This document shows, one piece after another, positions 32,924 through 42,716 of a stretch of 45,896 nucleotides of DNA; positions within the stretch are counted from its first letter, which is position 1, and every line of letters starts with the position of its first letter. The notes below the pieces were generated by a model, which saw only the letters and a program-made list of their open reading frames with translations, did not search any database and was not told the DNA's origin. The position numbers were made by a program, and so were the translations under genes. The DNA comes from Streptomyces sp. 150FB (GTDB lineage Bacteria; Actinomycetota; Actinomycetes; Streptomycetales; Streptomycetaceae): NCBI RefSeq assembly GCF_000818195.1, contig NZ_JTHL01000001.1:4107964-4153859 (forward strand), in the 5' to 3' direction.

Positions 32924-35659
32924 TCAGCCGGCCCCCGCCGCGTACCCCTCAGGAAGGGGCTGCTCCGACCAGATGACCTTGCCCTCCGGGGTGTAGCGGG
33001 TACCCCAGCGATCCGCCATCTGGGCAACCAGGAACAGGCCGCGTCCCCCCTCGTCCGTCGCGGTCGCGTAGCTGAGGTGGGGAGAGGTGCTGCTGCCGTC
33101 GGAGACTTCGCAGGTGAGCTGGCGGTCAAGCAGCAGCCGGACTCGGATCGGACCCGAGGCGTAGCGGATGGCATTGGTGATCAGCTCGCTGAGGATCAGT
33201 TCCGTGACGAAGCTGGTCTCCTCGAGGTCCCACTCGGCGAGCTTGTTCGCGACGGCGGTGCGTAGCGGCCCGACAGCCGACGGGTCGGACGGTACGTCCC
33301 AGCGCGACACGCGGTCCGAAGGGAGCGACCTGGTGCGTGCGACGAGCAGAGCGATGTCGTCCGTGGCATGCGCGGGCGGCATCGCGTCGAGCACCGCTTC
33401 GCACATCCGCTCGGGATCTTCCCCCGCGAGGCCGAGAGTGCGGGCCAGCTTGTCGAGCCCCTCGTCGATGTCCCGGCCCCTGTTCTCGATCAGGCCATCC
33501 GTGTAGAGCACCAGCCTGCTGCCCTCGGGCACCACCACTTCCGCGGTCTCGAACGGCAGACCGCCCACGCCGAGAGGCGGCCCCGCGGGGAGTTCGAGGA
33601 ACTCGACGGTCCCGTCGGGGTAGACGATCGCCGGCGGCGGGTGACCGGCTCTGGCCATGGTGCAGCGCCGGTCGACCGGATCGTAGATGGCGTACAGACA
33701 TGTGGCTCCGGCGATCGCACCGGCGGACTCCGCCGTCTCCTCGCTGCGGTCGAGGACGTCGACCAGCTCGTCGAGGTGGGCGAGCACCTCGCCGGGCTGC
33801 AGGTCGAGCGCGGAGAAGGTGTGGACGGCGGCACGCAGCCGGCCCATGGTGATCGCGGCGTGCATGCCGTGCCCCACCACGTCGCCCACCACCAGGGCGA
33901 CCCGTGTGCCCGGCAACGGGATCACGTCGAACCAGTCGCCGCCGACGTTCTTCTGCGCGGGCAGATAGCGGTAGGCGACGTCGAGGGCGTTCTGCGCGGG
34001 CAGACTGCTGGGGAGCAGGCTGCGCTGGAGCGTCACCGCCATGTCGTGCTCCCGGGTGTACCGCCGGGCGTTGTCGATGGAGACGGCGGCGCGGGCGCAC
34101 AGTTCCTCGGCAAGAGCCAGGTCGTCGTCCCGGAAGGTCTCGGAGTTCCCCGAACGCCAGAAGTTCGCCACCCCCAGGAACGAGCCCCTGGCGGACAGCG
34201 GGGCGGAGATGAGGGAGTGGATTCCGTAGGCGAGCACCTGTTCGGCTCGCCGCACGTCCTGCGTCTGCCACTCGACGGCCTGGTGCAGATCGGGTTCGAT
34301 GACCGCCCGACCGGTGCCGACGCCCCTCAGCCGGGGCCCGGTGGCGGAGAACTTGATCGGCGTGCCCGTGGGGAGGAGCGGGTGCCCCAGCCGGATGCCG
34401 GCGGTGGCGGTGCGACGGAGCACCTTCTGCGTTCCGACGGCCTCCTCCCCGCGCAGGACGGGCTCCGCGAGGTCGACAGTGACGTGGTCGGCGAACTGCG
34501 GCACCGCCACTTCGGCCAGTTCCTCGGCCGTTCGCGTCACGTCGAGGGTGGTACCGATCCCCACGGTCGCGTCGTACAGCAGCTTGAGACGTCGGCCCGC
34601 CTCCTCGGCCCTGCCGGAGAGCGCCTGGAGCTCGGTGGAGTCGCGGAAGGTCACGACGTTGCCCGGCGGCCCGCCGTGCTTGTCGATGTGCCGTTGGTTG
34701 ACGGCGAGCACCCGGCCTCCCGACAGATGCATCTCGTCCGTGGCCTCCCGGTTCGAGGCCAGCAGTTCGGCGGTCTGCGGAGCCAGCCCCAGTTCTCTCA
34801 CGTGGCGTCCTTCGGCATCCGGTGGGAGACCGAGCAGCCGCCGCGCCTCGTCGTTGGCCAGGAGGATCCGCCCACCCCCGTCGATGATGAGGATCCCTTC
34901 CCTGACGGCGTGCAGGACAGCGTCGTGATGCTCGAACATACGTGTGATCTCGGCCGGTCCGAGCCCGTGGGTCTGGCGCGACAGCCGTCTACTGACCAAG
35001 GCGGCCCCGCCCGTGGTGAGAGCCACCGCGCCGGCGGCGCCGCCCAACAGGACGGGCAACTGACGGTCGACCGTGCCGCTGACGCTCCCGATCGTGATGC
35101 CGGCCCCGACCGCGCCGATCACACCACCGTGCGCGTCCTTGACGGGGACGAACGCCCGGATCTGGGGACCGAGTGTGCCGGTGGTCTTGTCCCTGGCCGT
35201 CCGGCCGGCCAGCAGGGGAGCCATGTCCTGCGTGGTGCGCTTGCCGATGAGGCTCGGGGTCGAGGAGGTCAGGCGGATTCCCTCCCGGTCCACGATGACG
35301 ATGAAATCGACGTCGGCCCTTTTCGCCGCCTCCAGGGTCCGCTCCTGCAGCACCGACGCGGGATCGGCGGACTTCAGGGCGGCCTCGATGCCCGGAGCAT
35401 GGGCAAAGCTCTCGGCGACCGCGAGTGAGCGGTTGGCGGCCTCGCGGTCGGCCTCGCGCCGCACCGTCAGTACGAGGACGGCGGAGGCGCCGACGGCGAT
35501 GAGCAGCACCACCGTGATCTGCAGCAGAAACATCTGGCCGACCACGCTGTGCACGCTCAGCGCGGACCCGAGACCGCCCCGACCGCCCCGACCGCCCCCG
35601 GGCCTGCGCGAGGCCGCAGGTTCCGGCCGGAGGCGAAGCCAACGCCCGAAACGCACCAT
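32924..35659 (-). CDS. SpoIIE/PP2C phosphatase with sensor, PAS, GAF and HATPase domains
   Basis: The 911-residue protein has a membrane segment near residues 45-67 (LLQITVVLLIAVGASAVLVL), an extracytoplasmic Cache-like sensor (FIVIVDREGIRLTSSTPSLI) and a second membrane segment near 205-225. It continues with PAS (about 245-345, ILIIDGGGRILLANDEARRL), GAF (about 365-530), PP2C/SpoIIE (about 550-770: VGGDWFDVIPLPGTRVALVV, GDVVGHGMHAA, VLYTDGLIE) and a C-terminal HATPase_c (LSELITNAIRYASG, DEGGRGLFLVAQM). Such Streptomyces proteins both phosphorylate and dephosphorylate anti-anti-sigma proteins in response to external signals. No cognate sigma or anti-sigma gene is adjacent. Confidence 0.92.
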   Translation of the reverse strand: MVRFGRWLRLRPEPAASRRPGGGRGGRGGLGSALSVHSVVGQMFLLQITVVLLIAVGASAVLVLTVRREADREAANRSLAVAESFAHAPGIEAALKSADPASVLQERTLEAAKRADVDFIVIVDREGIRLTSSTPSLIGKRTTQDMAPLLAGRTARDKTTGTLGPQIRAFVPVKDAHGGVIGAVGAGITIGSVSGTVDRQLPVLLGGAAGAVALTTGGAALVSRRLSRQTHGLGPAEITRMFEHHDAVLHAVREGILIIDGGGRILLANDEARRLLGLPPDAEGRHVRELGLAPQTAELLASNREATDEMHLSGGRVLAVNQRHIDKHGGPPGNVVTFRDSTELQALSGRAEEAGRRLKLLYDATVGIGTTLDVTRTAEELAEVAVPQFADHVTVDLAEPVLRGEEAVGTQKVLRRTATAGIRLGHPLLPTGTPIKFSATGPRLRGVGTGRAVIEPDLHQAVEWQTQDVRRAEQVLAYGIHSLISAPLSARGSFLGVANFWRSGNSETFRDDDLALAEELCARAAVSIDNARRYTREHDMAVTLQRSLLPSSLPAQNALDVAYRYLPAQKNVGGDWFDVIPLPGTRVALVVGDVVGHGMHAAITMGRLRAAVHTFSALDLQPGEVLAHLDELVDVLDRSEETAESAGAIAGATCLYAIYDPVDRRCTMARAGHPPPAIVYPDGTVEFLELPAGPPLGVGGLPFETAEVVVPEGSRLVLYTDGLIENRGRDIDEGLDKLARTLGLAGEDPERMCEAVLDAMPPAHATDDIALLVARTRSLPSDRVSRWDVPSDPSAVGPLRTAVANKLAEWDLEETSFVTELILSELITNAIRYASGPIRVRLLLDRQLTCEVSDGSSTSPHLSYATATDEGGRGLFLVAQMADRWGTRYTPEGKVIWSEQPLPEGYAAGAG

Positions 35660-36759
35660 ATGATCTTTTTACTCTAATTGACCAAGGGCGGCGACTGCCG
35701 GCTTCCCACGGGGGACCCGATCGGTGACCCCTCAGCAGAGAGCTTGCCGCCCGGAGGCGTCCCGGCCCCCGTTCGCCGGCAACCCGCCAAGCCGGTCTCT
35801 CATGCCCCGCGCGGCAAGATGGCTCAGCGCGCTTCTTGGCCTTCCTCTTCCGCTCGGGCGTCCAGTCACGATGGTCCTGGCAGCGCGAGTAGCCGATCAA
35901 CGCAGACCTCTGACAGGGCTTACCGGTCTGCCGAATGGCCTTTCTCACACACGGACTCCGCCGTCACACGGGTCACACAGCTCCGCTTCTCCCCCCAAAC
36001 TCCACAATTCGTGCCACCGGTCTTGTTGTTCTCTGTCCTGATTCCGTCAGGCACGACGCCGAACAGAGCATGGCTGGTGGGGGTGGGTGAGAGGAGGCTC
36101 CGCGTTCATTCCTGAACGCTCATCGGGAGCAGCCGCGACACCGCGAACACGTTGGGCAGGGTCAGCAGGCAGGCGAGCAGGACGCAACGCGAGCGCTCGC
36201 CCTGTGGCAACACCGAGCCCTCCGACCGGATTTGATACCCGACACGGCCAGGTCTCCGGAGAGGCGCCGGTAGCACCGTCCGCGGTTCTCCCAGGTGTGG
36301 CGTGGAACGAGAGCGTGGGTGGAATGGGATGTTCGTGGCCTGCCGGGCAGTTTGACATCGCCGGGCATTTTCGCCGCGCTTGTCCCCCGAAGAGCATTGA
36401 GGGCAGCCGCCCAAGCGGGTAAGCGACATGACAGGCCCTTAGGTACTACGTAAAAACCTGTCATCCGACTCAACGGTGTCGAATTCCCGCCAGTCTCGTT
36501 CCGATCGATTGACGAAAACGCCCACCATTGGTCAGCGTTGGGGTGCTCGTACGGGGTCTCAGGCGTCCCGCGTGCCGAAGGCCTCTGGAGCCCCAGAGTT
36601 CCGAACTGGGTGTACGCCGTCATGAGAAGGAGCGAAGAAGAAGCCTGCCGAAATCCGGCGTAACCGCCACTGTCCCACCACTGACCTTTCATCGCCGGGT
36701 CACCGCACGAGAAATGCACGAAAGGGTTTGGCCACTTCCCTTCCCGACGGAGGTTTTGC
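35660..36759. other. 1.1-kb stretch without a convincing gene
   Basis: Several frames of 100-200 codons occur on both strands, but none shows family resemblance or consistent codon bias. A cysteine-containing leftward piece (about 35800-35948, CQRSALIGYSRCQDH) might be a decayed small gene. The stretch must hold the promoters of the SpoIIE-like gene and of iorA, and it contains the inverted repeat at 36428-36464. Confidence 0.4.
36428..36464. promoter_or_regulatory. inverted repeat upstream of iorAB
   Basis: ATGACAGG (36428-36435) and CCTGTCAT (36457-36464) form a perfect 8-bp inverted repeat around an AT-richer centre. It lies about 300 bp before iorA in otherwise empty DNA and could be an operator or a small hairpin. 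Confidence 0.35.
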
Positions 36760-37263
36760 ATGACAATCGAGCTGTTCGTCAATAGCAAGAAAGCGGAAGT
36801 AACCTCGTCACCTGATACACCGCTGCTCTACGTGCTGCGCGGAGAGCTCGGCTTGTCGGGACCGAAATTCGGCTGCGGCCTGGAGCAATGCGGCTCCTGT
36901 TCGGTGCTCGCGGACGACGGCGCGAGACGCACGTGTGTGAAGCCCGTTTCGGACTTCGAGGGGCAGAGCATCACGACAGTGGAGGGACTGCCCGCCCTCT
37001 GGGCGACGGACAAGAAGATCCGGCACGTGGACCTGCACCCCATCCAGCAGGCCTGGATCGAAGAGCAGGTCCCGCAGTGCGGCTACTGCCAGAACGGGAT
37101 GATGATCACGGCCGCCAACCTGCTCGCCGGCAACGCGAACCCCTCGGTGAGCGAGATCATGGCAGCGTTCAGCACCTCGGGTCCTTCGCCCCACCTGTGT
37201 CGGTGCGGCACCTACGACAAGATCATCAAGGCGGTACAGCGGGCCGCCGAGCTGATGGCCTGA
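36760..37263 (+). CDS. iorA: [2Fe-2S] subunit of an isoquinoline 1-oxidoreductase-type molybdenum hydroxylase
   Basis: The 167-residue protein has the plant-type ferredoxin cluster motif FGCGLEQCGSCSVL with its fourth Cys in RRTCVKP, then the second all-helical cluster domain with CGYCQNGMM and HLCRCGTYDKI. This is the small electron-transfer subunit of xanthine-dehydrogenase-family enzymes. AGG lies about seven bases before ATG 36760. It is ten bp upstream of iorB, and the two form an operon. There is no FAD subunit, matching the IorAB/aldehyde-oxidase subclass that passes electrons directly to an external acceptor such as a cytochrome. Confidence 0.9.
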   Translation: MTIELFVNSKKAEVTSSPDTPLLYVLRGELGLSGPKFGCGLEQCGSCSVLADDGARRTCVKPVSDFEGQSITTVEGLPALWATDKKIRHVDLHPIQQAWIEEQVPQCGYCQNGMMITAANLLAGNANPSVSEIMAAFSTSGPSPHLCRCGTYDKIIKAVQRAAELMA

Positions 37264-37273
37264 GGAGCCGACC

Positions 37274-39541
37274 ATGAGCATCACAGAAGAACCCGGGAAG
37301 CTCAGCCGGCGCAGCCTCCTCAAGGCGGGAGGGGCCTTGGTCGTGATGTCGGCAGCAGTGCCGGCAGCTCTGCGTACGTCGGTCGCGGAAGCAGCAGCCA
37401 CGGGTATGCCCTTCCCCTCCCCCGAGCTCACCGACCTCTCCACGTGGCTGACGGTGCGCGCCGACGGCATCGTCACCTGGCGCACCGGACACGTCGAGCT
37501 GGGGCAGGGGAACAGGACCGCCCTTGCGCAGATGGTCGCCGAAGAACTCGATGTCGCGTTCGACAAGGTCACACTGGTGATGGGCAACACCGACGTCACC
37601 CCGGACCAGGGTGTCACGGCCGCCAGCAGCACGATCGCCAGAGCAGGAGTGCAGGCCCGGCTGATCGCCGCCGAGGCCCGGGCCACACTGCTCTCCCTGG
37701 CCTCCAAGCGGCTGCGCGTTCCGGCGGACGAACTCACGGTGGAGAACGGCGTGGTCCGCCACGGTTCGAAGAAAGTGAGCTACGGCCAGTTGGTCCATGG
37801 CAAGGCGCTCACGGCGGTGACACCGATCGTGATCGACGGCCAGGGCACACACGTCGGGGCCACGCCCAAGTCGTTCACCGAATACACGCTGGTCGGCCGG
37901 TCCGTCCCCCGGGTCGACATCGTGGACAAGGTCAGCCAGAAGACCGTGTTCGTCCACGACGTCAGGGTCCCGGACATGCTCCACGCCCGGATCGTCCACC
38001 CCAAGGGGATCGGCTCCACCGTGGTCTCGGTGGGCCGGCTCCCCTCCGGGAGCAATGCGCAGGTGGTCCAACTGGGCAACCTGATCGCGGTGGTCGCTGA
38101 GCACGAGTGGGACGCGGTCAAGGGAGCAGCCAACCTCCCGGTCACCTGGTCGGACTGGAACGGCCTGCCCACGACCGAGGACTGGCCGGCCGCCATGCGC
38201 GCCATACCGTCGAACGTCATGACGCACGCCAGCCAGGGCGACTTCGACAGCGCCTTCGCCTCCGCCGCCGCCACTCTGGCGGCGACGTACCAGACCCCGT
38301 TCGAGAACCACGGAATGATCGGGCCGAGTTGCGCCGTCGCCGACGTGCGCTCTGAGGACAGCGTGACTGTCTGGTCCGCCACCCAGTACCCGCAGGGTCT
38401 GCGGAACGGCGTCGCGCAGATGCTGAACATCTCCCCCCAGCAGGTCGAGGTGCTGTGGTTTGACGGTTCCGGCCCCTACGGGCGCCTCAGCGCCAACTAC
38501 GACGACGCGGCGTCGGAGGCGGTGTTCCTCTCCCAGAAGCTGGGGAAGCCGGTACGCGTGCAGTGGAGCAGGGAGGACGAGCACATCTGGGAACCCCATG
38601 GCCCGGGCACGCTGCACGACATGGCAGCCGGGTTCGACGAGTCCGGCGACGTCATCGCCTGGAAGCACGATGCGTTCATGGCGCCCAACAACGACAGCAC
38701 CATGCTCGGACCCCTCCTGGTCGGCGTGCAGATGCCGAACCAACGGAAACCGGTCGGGAGCTGGACCGGCCCCGACCTCTACCAGTTCCCGAACCTCTTG
38801 GAACTCGCGCACCAGATACCGGAGCTGGGCGCCGACACCTCGGCCTACCCGTTCGGGATCCGCACCACATTCCTGCGGTCACCCGGCCAGTACCAGATCA
38901 CCTTCGCGCAGGAGGCCTTCGTCGACGAGATCGCTGCCAAGACCGGACAGGACCCGCTCCGGTTCCGCCTGAAGCTCCTCTCCGACACGCGGGCGATCGC
39001 CGTCCTGCAAGCGGCTGCGAAGGCCGCCAAGTGGGAGTCGCGGCCCTCGCCCAAGAAAGACGCGAGCACAAGCAACGGCACGGTTACGGGGCAGGGCGTC
39101 GCGTTCGTCGTCCGCGACGGCACCTACGCTGCCGGAGTGGTCAAGCTGGAGGTGACTCCCGCGACGGGTCAGGTGCTGCTCACGGAGGTGACCGTGGCGC
39201 AGGACCAGGGTCAGATGATCAACCCTCGCGCCATCGAGCACCAGATCTCGAGCTGCGTGCTCCAGACCGCGAGCCGGGTCCTCCACGAGGAGGTGAAGTT
39301 CGATACCGCCAACATCACCACCGCCGACTGGGAAAGCTACCCGCTGCTCCGGATGGACGAGACGCCGACGATCAACACCGTTCTTGTCCCCAACCCCGGA
39401 ATAGCTCCCTCCGGAGTCGGCGAACCGGCCGTCAACGTAATGCCGTCCGCCATCTCCAGCGCCATCTTCGACGCCACTGGCGTGCGGCTCCGCACGATGC
39501 CCTTCACGGCTGACGTGGTCAAGGCGGCAACGGGGTCCTGA
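37274..39541 (+). CDS. iorB: molybdopterin-binding catalytic subunit, TAT-exported, IorB-like
   Basis: The 755-residue protein opens with a twin-arginine signal (KLSRRSLLKAGGALVVMSAA then an AEAAA cleavage region), so the IorAB complex is probably exported folded. The rest is a xanthine-dehydrogenase-type molybdenum domain: WRTGHVELGQGNRTALAQMV, TPDQGVTAASSTIARAGVQA, the RLSANYDDAASEAVFLSQKL region and near the end GIAPSGVGEPAVNVMPSAIS, with the probable catalytic Glu in GVGEPA. Likely reaction: hydroxylation of an N-heterocycle or oxidation of an aldehyde. The substrate cannot be told from sequence, and no MoCo insertion chaperone is adjacent. Confidence 0.88.
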   Translation: MSITEEPGKLSRRSLLKAGGALVVMSAAVPAALRTSVAEAAATGMPFPSPELTDLSTWLTVRADGIVTWRTGHVELGQGNRTALAQMVAEELDVAFDKVTLVMGNTDVTPDQGVTAASSTIARAGVQARLIAAEARATLLSLASKRLRVPADELTVENGVVRHGSKKVSYGQLVHGKALTAVTPIVIDGQGTHVGATPKSFTEYTLVGRSVPRVDIVDKVSQKTVFVHDVRVPDMLHARIVHPKGIGSTVVSVGRLPSGSNAQVVQLGNLIAVVAEHEWDAVKGAANLPVTWSDWNGLPTTEDWPAAMRAIPSNVMTHASQGDFDSAFASAAATLAATYQTPFENHGMIGPSCAVADVRSEDSVTVWSATQYPQGLRNGVAQMLNISPQQVEVLWFDGSGPYGRLSANYDDAASEAVFLSQKLGKPVRVQWSREDEHIWEPHGPGTLHDMAAGFDESGDVIAWKHDAFMAPNNDSTMLGPLLVGVQMPNQRKPVGSWTGPDLYQFPNLLELAHQIPELGADTSAYPFGIRTTFLRSPGQYQITFAQEAFVDEIAAKTGQDPLRFRLKLLSDTRAIAVLQAAAKAAKWESRPSPKKDASTSNGTVTGQGVAFVVRDGTYAAGVVKLEVTPATGQVLLTEVTVAQDQGQMINPRAIEHQISSCVLQTASRVLHEEVKFDTANITTADWESYPLLRMDETPTINTVLVPNPGIAPSGVGEPAVNVMPSAISSAIFDATGVRLRTMPFTADVVKAATGS

Positions 39542-39544
39542 CGG

Positions 39545-39578
39545 CTGGCGCCGCACCGGGGTAGTGCCGCGGCGCCAG
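39545..39578 (+). terminator. terminator-like hairpin after iorAB
   Basis: CTGGCGCCGC (39545-39554) pairs perfectly with GCGGCGCCAG (39569-39578), starting four bases after the iorB stop. There is no clear T-run, which is common for Streptomyces terminators. Confidence 0.65.
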
Positions 39579-40474
39579 TCCTGCCTATGGAGATTCACGA
39601 ATTCACGAGCAGAGGGCGACGCACCGCCTTGAGCAGCCGATGCCGCCTCCGGGCCCTGCCCTCACCGTCGGGGCCCGCTACCCCGTACGCCCAGGACGCC
39701 GCGAGGAGGTCGTGTCGGACGAGGAGTAACCGTTCCGCTCAGTCAGCGCAGGCGCATCCCGAAGCCGTTGCCACTGACGCCGACACAGGTGCGACAGTCT
39801 CGTTCCGCCCTGGGCAGCGGGCGTCTCCGTCCGGGGCAGCGCTCCTGCCCGACTGGTCGGCGTCGGCCTGTGCCCACTGTTCACCCGTCAGATCCGTGTC
39901 GTACACCGGTGCCCGGTCCGGCTGATCCGCCGCGTTGCCGAACCTGTGCGCGAGGCAGTCACACGAGCGAGCGTACGGACTGGACTCGACCGGTAGATCC
40001 GGCGCACCTGCGACATCAGGGCCTCCTGCGCACCTCGTTGCTACGACAACTCCGAGATCCGCAAGGGGCCCGGCGCGAGATGAGCACGAACCTACTGGGC
40101 GCGGTCCTGGCCACGCGGGCCCTGACGCAGGAAAACGCCAACGCCGCCTCGATGACAACGTCTTCACAGCCGGCACGGACGGCGCAACGGAAACCGCCGT
40201 GGTCGGCCAACAGGTTCCGGCGGTCGGCCGTTCACCGGGGTCACCCGGCCGGCCCTGGCAGGAGGGCGGGTGACGCGGCCGCCACCGACGCACCGGCACC
40301 GGCACGGCCTGAGCGGCGGTCCGACGCCCACGAACCGGCGCACAGAACCGATGTGAGTCGAGAAATGCCTTCCCCGAGGGTCGGAAGGCGGTCGATACTG
40401 TGAAGAAAGCAAGACCCCGCGGGATGGCTCGACTTGCCACACACCCGGTGTCAGCGCGAGCAGAAAGGACACCG
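39579..40474. other. 0.9-kb stretch without a convincing gene
   Basis: Nothing recognisable is encoded, except that on the minus strand near 39850-39910 the translation PVYDTDLTGEQWAQ resembles the start of IS-type transposases (YxxDLTDEQW), suggesting a tiny IS scar. A 75-bp in-frame extension of the following gene (40400-40474) is treated as upstream DNA. Confidence 0.35.
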
Positions 40475-42115
40475 GTGGGTACTACTGCTTTTGGCAACCG
40501 TACGCGGCAGCCGACCGTTCCACGGCCCCGGTCTGTTTCACGCGGCGCGGAAAAGCTGGCGGGGGTGCCGCACCTCCGCGGCGTCGGACCGCTGATGGGG
40601 TCGATACAGGCGCTCGCCGGCAACAGGGCCGCGTCCGCCGTTGTCCAGCGTCTTGCGGCGAAAAGCGGGGCGAAGGCGTCCGGCAGCGGGGCGAAGGCGT
40701 CCGGCAGCGGCGCGAAGGCGTCCGGTGACGAGACGGGCAAGCCGGAGGTGAGGGCGTCCCGTAGCGGGCTGAACATCCGAGAGAGGATCGCCAGTGCGCT
40801 GGAGCGGGCCAACAAGCACCTCGACGTCCTCGACACCCTCGTCCTGCGCGGTCTGGTCCCGGCCAACGCAGAGATGAACTGGGGGGCGTCCCAGAACTCC
40901 GACACGCGACTGTCGGAGCAGGTCGGCGCGTCCTCCGCCGCGGCCGGCGCCGAGATGGGTGTCACCGACGGGGTTACGGCGGTCAACAACGTCCTCGACG
41001 CACGCAAGGCGCGTAAGGAATCCAAGGAGAACCCGACGGGTCCCTCCTCCCACGCCCCACGCAAGAAGTTCCCCTCCAAGACGCTCGACGCGATCCAGAA
41101 CCTGGCGACTTACAGCTCCGACGTCATCGGCGTCGCCAAGAACTCCCTGCACGCGGGGGCTGTCGTGACGTCAGCGAGTCTCGCTGAGGCCGGGGGCGGG
41201 GTGATCGGCGCCGTCGCGGGCGTCAAGAGCGTCCGTGCGGCACGTCGGGTCGGGCTGACGACGCGCAAGTACCGGGCCGTCAAGAGGATCGAGGTGCCCG
41301 CGCCGGTGGACGACCACGAGCTCACTCGGCTCCGCGAGGCGGAGATGGAGAGCCACTGGGCGCTCGCGAATGCCTATGCCGCGTTGGAGCGCGCCCACGA
41401 CGGCGACGGGAACGGCCTCTCGGATCGGCTGAGCGCCGCCCTGGACCGTGCCAGTCACGCCTTCTCGACCATCGAGAAGGCCGCCGGGGACGTCCAGCGC
41501 GCGCAGGACACCAACGGCCTCAGCACCACCCGGGACTACGCCCTGGCAAAGCAACGCAACAAGCTCTGGAAGCAGGGGGTCGGCGCGGTCGGAGACGGCG
41601 TGAGGTCGGCCGGCGGCGCGGTGACGGTCGCAGCGGCCGCCTCGGGGGCGCTGGCGAGCAACCCGGTCGGCTGGGGCCTGGCCGCGACAGCGGCAGGGCT
41701 GCTGCTCTCGGTCACCGCGTACAAGGCCGGGCGCGGCGGCCAGAAGCGCTACGAGGGCGCCCGCCATCCCGACCGCTGGGCCCCACCCACGGAAGGGAGT
41801 GGCCCGGCCGCCCGCGAGCCCACCTCCCGCTCGGACGCCCTCAAGGAAGCGCTGAAGTTCTGGAAGAAGGCCGAACACAGCAAGCGCGATGCCATGGCGC
41901 GCACCCTCTACGGCCTCGCCGCAGGCCCCGATGTCCCGGCCGGTCAGAAGACCTCGCCCCAGTTGCGTGCCTCGGCCCGGGAACTGCTCGTCGCGCTGAA
42001 GGCAGGCCCCGCAGACCTGAAGATGACGGCGGACACGTGGGCGCGGTCCCTGAACGACCGCGCCGATACCGAGAAGTGGCAGAAGGAGATCGCCAACCAG
42101 CTCGCGTCGAGCTGA
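40475..42115 (+). CDS. large helical protein with an eCIS-effector-like N-terminal motif
   Basis: GTG 40475 follows AGAAAGGACACC; the frame is open back to GTG 40400 as an alternative start. The 546-residue product has SIQALAGNRAASAVVQRL near residue 50, resembling the LQRxAGNxAVxxLVQR motif of proteins associated with extracellular contractile injection systems (often with DUF4157). A triplicated SGAKASG repeat follows, then a long, mostly helical body with hydrophobic stretches (GAVTVAAAASGALASNPVGW, GLAATAAGLLLSVTAYKAG). No catalytic motif is visible. It is monocistronic and convergent with the VOC gene. Possible roles are an injected cargo or a surface protein; both are inference. Confidence 0.7.
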   Translation: MGTTAFGNRTRQPTVPRPRSVSRGAEKLAGVPHLRGVGPLMGSIQALAGNRAASAVVQRLAAKSGAKASGSGAKASGSGAKASGDETGKPEVRASRSGLNIRERIASALERANKHLDVLDTLVLRGLVPANAEMNWGASQNSDTRLSEQVGASSAAAGAEMGVTDGVTAVNNVLDARKARKESKENPTGPSSHAPRKKFPSKTLDAIQNLATYSSDVIGVAKNSLHAGAVVTSASLAEAGGGVIGAVAGVKSVRAARRVGLTTRKYRAVKRIEVPAPVDDHELTRLREAEMESHWALANAYAALERAHDGDGNGLSDRLSAALDRASHAFSTIEKAAGDVQRAQDTNGLSTTRDYALAKQRNKLWKQGVGAVGDGVRSAGGAVTVAAAASGALASNPVGWGLAATAAGLLLSVTAYKAGRGGQKRYEGARHPDRWAPPTEGSGPAAREPTSRSDALKEALKFWKKAEHSKRDAMARTLYGLAAGPDVPAGQKTSPQLRASARELLVALKAGPADLKMTADTWARSLNDRADTEKWQKEIANQLASS

Positions 42116-42158
42116 GGGTTGTCCCGGCTCCGGTGGAACAGGACTCCGGGGCAGCCCG

Positions 42159-42695
42159 TCAGGCGACGCCCGGTGGGATGGGTGTGCGGAGGGCAGCACG
42201 GGCACAGGCGCCTTGTGTGGTGGCGCCGTAGCGGACGATCTCGGCGTCGATGTCGAGTTCGCCACGCCGGGCGCGGGCCTCGTCGTCGACGAGGTGCGGA
42301 GGTACCAGCCAGCAGACCTCCAGCTCCAGGCCGTCCGGGTCTTTGGCGTAGACGCCCTTGGTGGTGCCGTGGTCGGTGGCGCCGACCAGGGCCCCGCGTT
42401 TGGACAACCGCTCGGCGACGGTGCGCAGGTCGCCAAGTGTCGGGACCTCCCAGGCGAGGTGGTAAAGGCCGGTCTCGTCGCGCCCGGCCCTCGTCTCTTC
42501 GGCTTGTGCGCCGATGCCGAACAGGCCGAGATCGTGGTCATTGTCGGATTCCGGCGCCCGGAGAAAAACCGCCTTCCGAGGGGCGTCTCCGGATTCGGCG
42601 ACCACCCGGAGTCCGAGGGTTTCTGTGTAGAAACGGGTGCTGGCGTCCGCGTCGCGCACCCACAGCACCGCGTGATTGAGTCCTCGGACCGGCAC
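42159..42695 (-). CDS. VOC-family protein, catechol dioxygenase/glyoxalase-like
   Basis: The 178-residue protein has two beta-alpha-beta-beta-beta modules. Metal-ligand candidates are His in LNHAVLWVRDADASTRFY, His in TGLYHLAWEVPTLGDL and Glu in DPDGLELEVCW. Sequence style is that of extradiol dioxygenase-like VOC enzymes, with an extra C-terminal tail of about 45 residues. GTG 42695 is preceded by GGAGGAATT. It lies 21 bp downstream of the LysR gene on the same strand, so it is probably co-transcribed with its regulator. Substrate unknown. Confidence 0.85.
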   Translation of the reverse strand: MPVRGLNHAVLWVRDADASTRFYTETLGLRVVAESGDAPRKAVFLRAPESDNDHDLGLFGIGAQAEETRAGRDETGLYHLAWEVPTLGDLRTVAERLSKRGALVGATDHGTTKGVYAKDPDGLELEVCWLVPPHLVDDEARARRGELDIDAEIVRYGATTQGACARAALRTPIPPGVA

Positions 42696-42716
42696 CGGAA
42701 TTCCTCCGAAATCCTC

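Noticed and set aside
33368..35428. A 686-codon plus-strand frame antisense to the SpoIIE-like gene
   Set aside because: It mirrors the codons of a well-defined multidomain gene and has no family features of its own.
39739..41079. A 446-codon minus-strand frame
   Set aside because: Its first half is antisense to the eCIS-like gene and its composition is Arg/Ser/Pro-rich. Only a few codons near 39850-39910 resemble an IS transposase start.
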